Shown piece after piece: positions 1 through 4,372 of a stretch of 5,119 nucleotides of DNA. The notes beneath the pieces are model-generated. The model made no database searches and was not told where the DNA came from. It saw nothing but the letters and a program-made list of their open reading frames with translations. The stretch lies in assembly GCA_012031335.1 (NCBI GenBank), contig JAAUTT010000424.1:1-5119 (forward strand), given 5' to 3'. This stretch comes from Bacteroidales bacterium. GTDB taxonomy: Bacteria; Bacteroidota; Bacteroidia; Bacteroidales; JAAUTT01. Position numbers and translations under genes: made by a program. Each line of letters begins with the position of its first letter. The stretch's first letter is position 1.

Positions 1-148
1 TATTAAAACTAATGGTTGTTGCTCCTGTTAAAGTATAAAAGCCGGATGTCTGCTTCAGTTCAACTGGTTGGGGAATAAGATGAACAGGTGTTTGTGCTGT
101 TATTTTCAGCGTAAAAATAAGCAGAAGTAGAATGATGTTTTTTTTCAT
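1..148 (-). CDS. Probable secreted beta-N-acetylhexosaminidase (GH20), N-terminal 49 residues only
   Basis: The ATG lies at 148-146 and the frame stays open to the window edge, so only the N-terminus is visible. Residues 1-18 form a clear signal peptide: Lys-Lys, a run of Ile and Leu, then T-A before Q19. Residues 24-46 read LIPQPVELKQTSGFYTL followed by TGATTI. The I-P-Q-P-x-x-x-K start and the later F-x-L-x-x-x-T-x-I pattern match the small N-terminal domain (GH20b) that precedes the catalytic barrel in family 20 hexosaminidases. Such enzymes remove terminal N-acetylhexosamine from chitin fragments, glycans or peptidoglycan pieces in the periplasm or at the surface. No catalytic residues are in view, so the assignment rests on this N-terminal motif alone. 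The gene follows the small repeat protein by 14 bases on the same strand, so the two may be co-transcribed. There is no Shine-Dalgarno sequence, which is normal in Bacteroidota. Confidence 0.72.
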   Translation of the reverse strand, partial: MKKNIILLLLIFTLKITAQTPVHLIPQPVELKQTSGFYTLTGATTISFN

Positions 149-162
149 AACGCTTAACAGAT

Positions 163-538
163 TTATTTTTTATTGTTTTTAAGATACACTTTATTGCCGT
201 TTTTATTGATATAATATTCTCCACCCTGCGGACCAAGATACACTTTTTGACCCTCGGGGCCTTTTTTCCCGGATACTATTTTATCCTCTTCCTTCAGGTA
301 GGTTTTGTTCCCGTTTTTGTTGATATAATATATTCCGCCTTTAATTCCTTCGTACACCGGTTGACCTTCAGGACCCTTTTTGCCAGGAATGATTTTGTCG
401 GTAGTTTCAGGTTTTACTGGAGTTTTTACAGTTTGGGATGTGGAAGCCTTTTTGGAGTAACGGTATTTTTGCTGTGAATAAGTATGTGCAATTGTAAATA
501 CCGAAACAAAAAGACATAATCAGAATTGTTTTTTTCAT
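163..538 (-). CDS. Small secreted protein with two GG-YYINxNGNK repeats (PBCV basic adaptor-like); frameshifted near its start
   Basis: The repeat part (stop at 165-163) reads back through 519 in one frame and then meets TGA at 522-520. The only in-frame start there is GTG at 357-355, inside the first repeat. An ATG at 538-536 in another frame opens with M-K-K-T-I-L. Dropping one base near 520 joins it to LCLFVSVFTIAHTYSQQ, giving a normal signal peptide and a 124-residue protein. After a basic Ser/Thr/Lys/Pro linker come two 38-residue units (28 of 38 identical), each with KKGPEGQ, a GG pair and YYINKNGNK-YLK. This resembles the short basic domain named PBCV-specific basic adaptor (PF08789), also seen in small bacterial exported proteins. 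The function is unknown. The two repeats differ at many silent sites while the residues are kept, so the protein was under selection until recently. The break is therefore either a recent mutation or a sequencing error. If it is real, the gene is a pseudogene. Confidence 0.62.
172..399 (-). repeat. Two tandem 114-base coding repeats
   Basis: Unit 1 covers 399-286 and unit 2 covers 285-172, each 38 codons starting at Asp-Lys-Ile. Protein identity is 28 of 38. The codons differ silently at many places: KKGPEG is spelled with different third bases in the two units, and YYINKNGNK differs at both surrounding Asn codons and at Gly. This marks an old duplication kept for its protein sequence rather than a recent DNA slippage product. 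Confidence 0.8.
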
Positions 539-559
539 TGTTAGTAGGTTTAAGAATAG

Positions 560-567
560 CAAATGTA
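560..567 (-). promoter_or_regulatory. Bacteroidota -7 box for the small repeat protein
   Basis: On the minus strand the bases read TACATTTG followed by C, an exact match to the TAnnTTTG consensus of the Bacteroidota primary sigma factor. It sits 21 bases before the ATG at 538, which leaves a short leader of under 20 bases. No convincing TTTG/TTG -33 box is seen at the expected spacing, so the call rests on the -7 box and its position. Transcription from here would read the small protein and probably the GH20 gene. Confidence 0.5.
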
Positions 568-670
568 TTAAATATGTATCTTAATTCCATCTGATAAATA
601 ACATAGCCTACAGTTGACAAGATCAATATTTTTGAATGAAGTTTGTGAAAATATTTTCAAAAGTCAACAA

Positions 671-736
671 AGCAATATCGGTTAATTGCTGAAGATAGTC
701 CTGGCATAACCGATCTTTTAGAAGCATGAGTCGGTT
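671..736. repeat. Three complementary blocks able to form alternative hairpins or a pseudoknot
   Basis: Three blocks share one core: ATCGGTTA (677-684), its exact complement TAACCGAT (707-714), and TCGGTT (731-736). The middle block can pair with either the left or the right one, but not both. The left block is also the whole 8-base loop of a separate 6-bp hairpin, AGCAAT (671-676) with ATTGCT (685-690). Loop plus downstream complement is the layout of an H-type pseudoknot. Whether it is transcribed is unknown; lying between minus-strand genes, it could be in the 3' part of the Rrf2 transcript. Confidence 0.4.
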
Positions 737-839
737 TCTTTTGAAAGGTCGGATTCACTTAAAATTGATAACTGTAATATGATGATGGCTTGGAGATTTT
801 TACTTAATAATGGGAACACTTTTTTCTATTTGAGACATT

Positions 840-1247
840 TCATATTAAATCTTTTAATGTTGTTCTGCTTAGTATGTTGTATGTGGTATCCCTTATTTCT
901 TTAAATACATTCCGTATTTTGCATGTAATTTCGTCTTTACAGAATTCACATGCCTGATAGGATTTTTCGGAAACGCAACGAAGCATAGCCACAGCTCCTT
1001 CGAAGTGACGCACTATTTCAGCGAGGGTTATCTCCTCAGGTGGTTTCAAAAGAAAATATCCTCCAGCTTTTCCTGGCTTGCTGCCTAAAAGGCCCATTTT
1101 TTTTAGCTCAAGTAAAATATTCTCAAGAAATCTTTGCGGTAACCTCTCATTTTTAGCTATTTCGGTGCTCATAATAGCGCCCTTCTCATTTTCTCTGGCT
1201 ATATATACCAGAGCTACCATGGCATACCGGGTTTTCTTGGATAACAT
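840..1247 (-). CDS. Rrf2/IscR-family transcriptional regulator, probable Fe-S sensor
   Basis: This 135-residue protein has the usual length for Rrf2 regulators. It opens with MLSKKTRYAMVALVYIA, the typical first helix. A winged helix-turn-helix follows at about residues 26-67: the recognition part is IAKNERLPQRFLENILLELKK, split around residue 40, and the wing is GKAGGY (59-64). The ITLAEIVRHFEG segment (73-84) leads to four cysteines at C91, C100, C103 and C109, then a helix ending in TTLKDL. In this family cysteines here bind a [2Fe-2S] or [4Fe-4S] cluster and sense iron-sulfur status, oxygen, nitric oxide or redox state. The spacing C-x8-C-x2-C-x5-C differs from IscR (C-x5-C-x5-C), so iscR should not be used as a name. 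The ATG at 1247-1245 is supported by the canonical N-terminus. The upstream A-rich leader carries paired dyads that are good candidates for self-regulation. The pst operon starts divergently 272 bases away. Confidence 0.9.
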   Translation of the reverse strand: MLSKKTRYAMVALVYIARENEKGAIMSTEIAKNERLPQRFLENILLELKKMGLLGSKPGKAGGYFLLKPPEEITLAEIVRHFEGAVAMLRCVSEKSYQACEFCKDEITCKIRNVFKEIRDTTYNILSRTTLKDLI

Positions 1248-1263
1248 ATATTTTTCTTTAGAA

Positions 1264-1305
1264 TAAGTATAAATACTTAGCAGGCGATAGGTATAAGAAC
1301 TTATA
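1264..1305. promoter_or_regulatory. Pair of related dyads, candidate Rrf2 operators
   Basis: Two inverted repeats with a 2-base AA spacer lie 17-58 bases upstream of the regulator's ATG: TAAGTAT-AA-ATACTTA (1264-1279) and TATAAG-AA-CTTATA (1292-1305). They are also direct repeats: positions 1266-1279 and 1290-1303 match at 11 of 14 bases with the form GTATAAnnACTTA, offset by 24 bases. Two similar dyads overlying the likely promoter region of a regulator gene suggest autoregulation. The region is AT-rich, so short dyads can occur by chance. Confidence 0.5.
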
Positions 1306-1348
1306 TAAATTACGACTAATTACTCTTTAATTTTAACCTGTAGTACCG

Positions 1349-1356
1349 TATGTTTG
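1349..1356 (+). promoter_or_regulatory. Possible -7 box for the pst operon
   Basis: TATGTTTG matches TAnnTTTG on the plus strand, 164 bases before the pstS ATG. A good -33 TTTG is not present (only T-rich sequence near 1326-1334). A weaker alternative lies closer to the gene: ATTG at 1389-1392 with TATTTTG at 1410-1416. Either would leave a long leader containing the hairpins below. Confidence 0.3.
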
Positions 1357-1421
1357 TGGTATTGTTCATCAAAATAGTAGACATTAAAATTGTATATGAA
1401 TATAAGCATTATTTTGAGAAG

Positions 1422-1483
1422 ACATCATTTCGTACGATGTAAAGGGAAAGGATCAGGGGGCAAGGCCAGATGTTCCGCCTGAT
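1422..1483 (+). other. Structured pstS leader with two inverted repeats
   Basis: ACATC (1422-1426) pairs with GATGT (1436-1440) around a loop containing the palindrome TCGTACGA. A second stem pairs ATCAGG (1452-1457) with CCTGAT (1478-1483). It extends inward as GGG against CCG with one mismatch and encloses a purine-rich, GC-richer loop. These lie in the leader 37-98 bases before the pstS ATG. The G-rich tract stands out from the AT-rich surroundings. I do not recognise a known riboswitch class; the role could be operator, RNA stability or attenuation. Confidence 0.35.
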
Positions 1484-1519
1484 TATTTGAGCTTTAATTT
1501 TATTAATAAACCCTTTACG

Positions 1520-2463
1520 ATGTATAAAAAATTACTTTTAGTTTTCATCAGTATTCTATTTCTTTTGCCAGTCCAGGCTCAAATCCGAAAATCAGATCTT
1601 AAAGGCCGTATAACCATTTCAGGAGCTTTTGCGCTTTATCCTATGGCAGTAAAGTGGTCCGAGGAATTCCGGAAAATTCATCCGGGAGTTAAAATTGATA
1701 TTTCGGCTGGTGGCGCAGGAAAAGGGATGACAGATGCTTTGTCGAAGGTAGCCGATATAGGAATGATTTCACGGGATATTTATGCAGAAGAATTCAAGAA
1801 AGGAGCCTTTGCCATAGCCGTTACAAAAGATGCAGTAGTAGCTACAGTAAGCGTTAAAAATCCCAAATTGAAAGAGCTAATGGCTGTTGGATTTAAAAAG
1901 TCGACAGTAAATGATCTTTGGATTAGCGGAAAATGTAAAACCTGGGGACAAATTCTTGGCGTTAAAAGCACCATACCTGTTCATGTTTTTACCCGAGCTG
2001 ATGCATGTGGGGCCGCCGAGAGCTGGGCACATTATCTGGGGAAAAAGCAGGAAGATCTTTTAGGCGTTGGAATTTTCGGCGATCCGGGTTTAGCTCAGGC
2101 AGTTTCTAAAGATCCTCTGGGGATAGGGTTTAATAATTTATGCTTTACCTACGATCCGCAAACAAAAATGCCCCTGCCGGAATCAGGGTTGTGCCATTCG
2201 ATTTAAACAATAATGGAAAAATTGACCCGGATGAAAAGTTTTATGTTAATATGGACAGGCTTATGGATGCAATAGCCTCAGGAAAGTATCCATCTCCTCC
2301 TGCCCGCGATCTTTATTTTGTTACGGCGGGTAAACCAACAGGCAAGGTATTGGTTGAATTTATAAGATGGGTTTTAACCGAGGGCCAGAAATATGTCAGA
2401 GAGGCTGGTTTTGTTCAGCTATCAAAAGGCACTCTCGAAAATGAATTAAGAAAACTAAAATAG
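1520..2463 (+). CDS. pstS: PstS-type phosphate ABC transporter substrate-binding protein, frameshifted at an A5 tract
   Basis: This is the exported binding protein of the operon. The ATG at 1520 begins a clear signal peptide (MYKKLLLVFISILFLLPVQA, then Q21); a longer TTG start at 1487 would put polar residues ahead of it. Family features are GAFALYP (35-41), AGGAGKG (63-69), IGMISRD (80-86), FTRADACGAAESW (157-169) and GIGFNN (201-206). The frame breaks after K216: as written it ends at TAA 2204-2206 (228 residues). One more A in the A5 tract (2164-2168) joins TK to NAPAGIRVVPFDLN and restores 314 residues with the expected C-terminal lobe (GKYPSPPARDLYFVT, GQKYV). Residues 228-239 form an exact EF-hand-like loop, DLNNNGKIDPDE. 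The usual R-x-D-x-S-G-T ligand motif is R159-x-D-x-C-G-A here. The substrate is probably phosphate, but another oxyanion is possible. pstC follows after 29 bases, so a sequencing error or recent mutation is more likely than an old pseudogene. Confidence 0.85.
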
Positions 2464-2492
2464 CGTGGACTGGTGCCACATTCAAATAAGAC

Positions 2493-3404
2493 ATGGCTTT
2501 AGCAAACAATTCATCATTTCGTATTTTTAAGGATAAGGTTGCCAAAAACCTGATGCTGGGGTTAACACTTTTTTCCTTAGCGCTGGCCATTATTATCGGT
2601 GTGGGATTATATATCAAATCCATTCCCATTCTTCACGAACATTCACTTTGGTCGCTTTTAAGCGGTGATGTTTGGCGTCCTTTCAAAGGACAGTTTGGTT
2701 TTCTTCCTTTCATAATGGGTACTTTATGGGTTACAGGAATTTCAATTCTGATAGCCCTGCCATTATGCCTTCTTACAAGTATCTACCTTTCGGAGTATGC
2801 GCATCCATATGTGAAAAAGCTTGTTTTTCCCATGATTGACATTCTTGCAGGTATTCCTCCTGTTGTATACGGAGTTTGGGGTATCCTGGTGGTCGTTCCC
2901 TTTATTGCTGACAAGATTTCACCTCATTTTGTGGAATACTCTTCCGGATACAGTGTGCTGGCTGGAGGAATTGTTTTGGCCATAATGATTATTCCTCTTA
3001 TTATCAGTATTATGGTCGAAATATTTGCTGCCATACCAAAGGATTTGAGGGATGCATCCCTGTCGCTGGGAGCAACCAGCTGGCAAACTATCAAATTTGT
3101 CCTTCTCCGGAAATCTCTTCCGGGTATTATAGCGGCTGTTGTTCTGGCAATTTCAAGGGCTTTTGGAGAGACAATTGCTGTACTCATGGTTTGCGGCAAT
3201 ATTCCTGAATCGCCAAAATCGGTCTTCGATTCGGGCTATCCCTTACCGGCACTCATTGCCAATAACTATGGCGAAATGATGTCGATACCGCTATACGATT
3301 CGGCACTTATGCTCGCCGCCCTTATTCTGTTTGTAATTATCTTCTTATTCAATGCCATATCGCGTGTGATCCTGAATCGCATCGAAAAGAAATTTGCCTT
3401 ATGA
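2493..3404 (+). CDS. pstC: Phosphate ABC transporter permease PstC
   Basis: This 303-residue inner-membrane permease has six predicted membrane segments, at roughly residues 19-41, 70-98, 112-138, 152-177, 209-234 and 268-292. The binding-protein-dependent permease loop that docks on the ATPase is seen as IPKDLRDASLSLGATSW (181-197), the EAA-like motif with its conserved Gly. Other Pst hallmarks are AGIPPVVYG (119-127) and SRAFGETIAV (221-230), close to the GRALGETMAV form of well-known PstC proteins. With PstA it forms the channel for the ion delivered by PstS. The ATG at 2493 follows the pstS stop by 29 bases. The stop codon overlaps the pstA start as ATGA, which points to translational coupling. 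The polar segment 42-68 between the first two membrane segments is of ordinary size, and nothing appears broken. Confidence 0.94.
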   Translation: MALANNSSFRIFKDKVAKNLMLGLTLFSLALAIIIGVGLYIKSIPILHEHSLWSLLSGDVWRPFKGQFGFLPFIMGTLWVTGISILIALPLCLLTSIYLSEYAHPYVKKLVFPMIDILAGIPPVVYGVWGILVVVPFIADKISPHFVEYSSGYSVLAGGIVLAIMIIPLIISIMVEIFAAIPKDLRDASLSLGATSWQTIKFVLLRKSLPGIIAAVVLAISRAFGETIAVLMVCGNIPESPKSVFDSGYPLPALIANNYGEMMSIPLYDSALMLAALILFVIIFLFNAISRVILNRIEKKFAL

Positions 3405-4240
3405 GAAAGTTGGAAGAGAAAATTTTCAAAACCCTGATGCGATTGGCAACCCTTATAATTCTGGGCTCACTGATCCTGATTTTTATTGCTATTGTTAAAA
3501 GGGGTTTGCCTGCCATGAGCTGGGATATGATTACCAAAATTCCCGGTGGTGGTTTTTATATTGGTAAGGAAGGGGGACTGCTTAATGCTATCGCCGGTTC
3601 TGTTTTTCTTGTGATAGGTGCTACAATGCTTGGGTTGGCAATTAGTATTCCTGTGGTTATCTACATCAATGTTTACTTGTCAAGGAAGTCATTACTTGCC
3701 GATCTTACCCGCCTGTCTGCCGATGTGCTTTTCGGAATTCCTTCTATTGTTTATGGTGCCTTTGCTTTTACCCTAATGGTATACTTCGGGTTAAAAACTT
3801 CACTGCTTGCCGGAATAATTGCAGTAGCGTTGCTTATTACTCCTATACTGATCCGCTCTATGGACGAGGTTGCCCGTCTTGTTCCCAAGGATCTGAAAGA
3901 TGCTGCCCTGTCGCTTGGTGCTACCCGTTACGAAATTATTAAAGTTATTCTCAAGCAGATTTCTCCGGGTATAACCACGGCAATTCTCTTATCAGTGGGT
4001 CGTGCTATTGGCGATGCTGCCTCGGTACTTTTTACAGCCGGTTATACTGATAGTATCCCAACTTCATTGAATCAACCGGCTGCAACTCTTCCGCTGGCAA
4101 TTTTCTTTCAGTTAAGTAGTCCCATTCAGGAAGTTCAGGACAGAGCTTATGCTGCCGCCCTGATTCTTACTTTAATTGTTTTGGTGTTGAGCTTGCTTGC
4201 ACGTTATTACAGTCAAAAATTTTCAAAACATAAGATATGA
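3401..4240 (+). CDS. pstA: Phosphate ABC transporter permease PstA
   Basis: This 279-residue permease is the partner of PstC. Six hydrophobic segments are visible, at about 14-33, 62-93, 103-129, 132-152, 189-211 and 249-269. The segment around residues 46-60 (KIPGGGFYIGKEGGL) is the glycine-rich entry typical of PstA, where a P-G-G-x-x-x-G-G-x-x-N-A-I-x-G-S stretch precedes the permease core. FGIPSIVYGAFAF (111-123) and the ATPase-docking loop VPKDLKDAALSLGATRYE (161-178) are clear. RAIGDAASVL (201-210) stands where many PstA proteins have RAIGETAPLL, so an Asp replaces the usual Glu. The ATG overlaps the pstC stop by four bases, and its own TGA overlaps the ATG of a 38-codon ORF in the same way, so a coupled polycistronic message is likely. 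Confidence 0.94.
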   Translation: MRKLEEKIFKTLMRLATLIILGSLILIFIAIVKRGLPAMSWDMITKIPGGGFYIGKEGGLLNAIAGSVFLVIGATMLGLAISIPVVIYINVYLSRKSLLADLTRLSADVLFGIPSIVYGAFAFTLMVYFGLKTSLLAGIIAVALLITPILIRSMDEVARLVPKDLKDAALSLGATRYEIIKVILKQISPGITTAILLSVGRAIGDAASVLFTAGYTDSIPTSLNQPAATLPLAIFFQLSSPIQEVQDRAYAAALILTLIVLVLSLLARYYSQKFSKHKI

Positions 4241-4353
4241 CTTTTCGTATGTTAAACCCCATTGAAGTTATTTCGAAGTCGGGAAAAAACCTTAAGTTTA
4301 GCTCCGTTAACGGAACCTCGGCTTTTGCTTCCCGTCGCAAAAACGTTACATAA
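4237..4353 (+). CDS. Possible 38-residue ORF between pstA and pstB
   Basis: An ATG at 4237 overlaps the pstA stop as ATGA and opens a 38-codon frame ending at TAA 4351-4353, 19 bases before the pstB ATG. The product starts MTFRMLNPIEVISKSGKNL and ends SRRKNVT. It is basic and polar, with no membrane segment or signal peptide, and I do not recognise it. The exact ATGA overlap, the same as at pstC/pstA, is the main argument for translation. It could carry ribosomes across the gap to pstB rather than make a working protein. It may also be chance, since a frame of this length is not unusual. Confidence 0.3.
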   Translation: MTFRMLNPIEVISKSGKNLKFSSVNGTSAFASRRKNVT

Positions 4354-4355
4354 CG
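4303..4355. promoter_or_regulatory. Two CGTTA/TAACG dyads just before pstB
   Basis: TCCGTTAACGGA (4303-4314) is a perfect 12-base palindrome. CGTTA-CA-TAACG (4344-4355) is a second inverted repeat built from the same half-site. Together they give four copies of CGTTA or its complement in 53 bases, in the only sizeable gap of the operon. This could be an internal operator or weak RNA stems near the pstB start. No matching promoter box is clear. Confidence 0.3.
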
Positions 4356-4372
4356 AAAACCAGGAAAAGGTG

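Larger units (their letters stand above)
539..839. other. Intergenic region with nested inverted repeats, no gene seen
   Basis: This 301-base stretch lies between two minus-strand genes and shows no credible coding frame. It holds the -7 box above and a perfect 14-base palindrome, TGAAAATATTTTCA (646-659). A larger imperfect stem pairs GTTGAC (613-618) and TTTTGAA (630-636) with the continuous 13 bases TTCAAAAGTCAAC (656-668). The competing repeats at 671-736 are listed separately. No clear terminator with a U run is seen just after the Rrf2 stop codon (842-840). Confidence 0.6.

Noticed and set aside
247..477. Open frame on the plus strand across the small repeat gene (76 codons, Phe-rich)
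   Set aside because: It is the antisense of the repetitive Lys/Gly codons; there is no start-site support and no recognisable protein.
426..626. Third minus-strand frame through the signal-peptide region (66 codons)
   Set aside because: It crosses the -7 box and noncoding sequence, and its product has no sensible features; the signal-peptide and repeat frames explain the region better.
708..742. AACCGA/TCGGTT hairpin followed by TTTCTTTT, resembling a plus-strand intrinsic terminator
   Set aside because: No plus-strand gene lies upstream of it; the arms are only six AT/GC-mixed pairs with a 17-base loop and the T run is interrupted. It is better described with the competing repeats.
1487..1519. 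Upstream TTG start extending PstS by 11 residues
   Set aside because: The added residues MSFNFINKPFT precede a complete signal peptide that begins at ATG 1520; TTG is a weaker start and falls close to the leader hairpin.
2162..2170. Programmed -1 frameshift heptamer in pstS
   Set aside because: The in-frame bases A-AAA-ATG do not form a canonical X-XXY-YYZ slippery site, and no downstream stem or SD-like stimulator is evident, so error or mutation is preferred.
2396..2629. Minus-strand open frame over the pstS/pstC junction
   Set aside because: It lies antisense to two well-supported genes and has no recognisable motif. The same holds for the antisense frames at 1780-1974, 2924-3199 and 3349-3537, and for the plus-strand frame at 1078-1266 over the Rrf2 gene.
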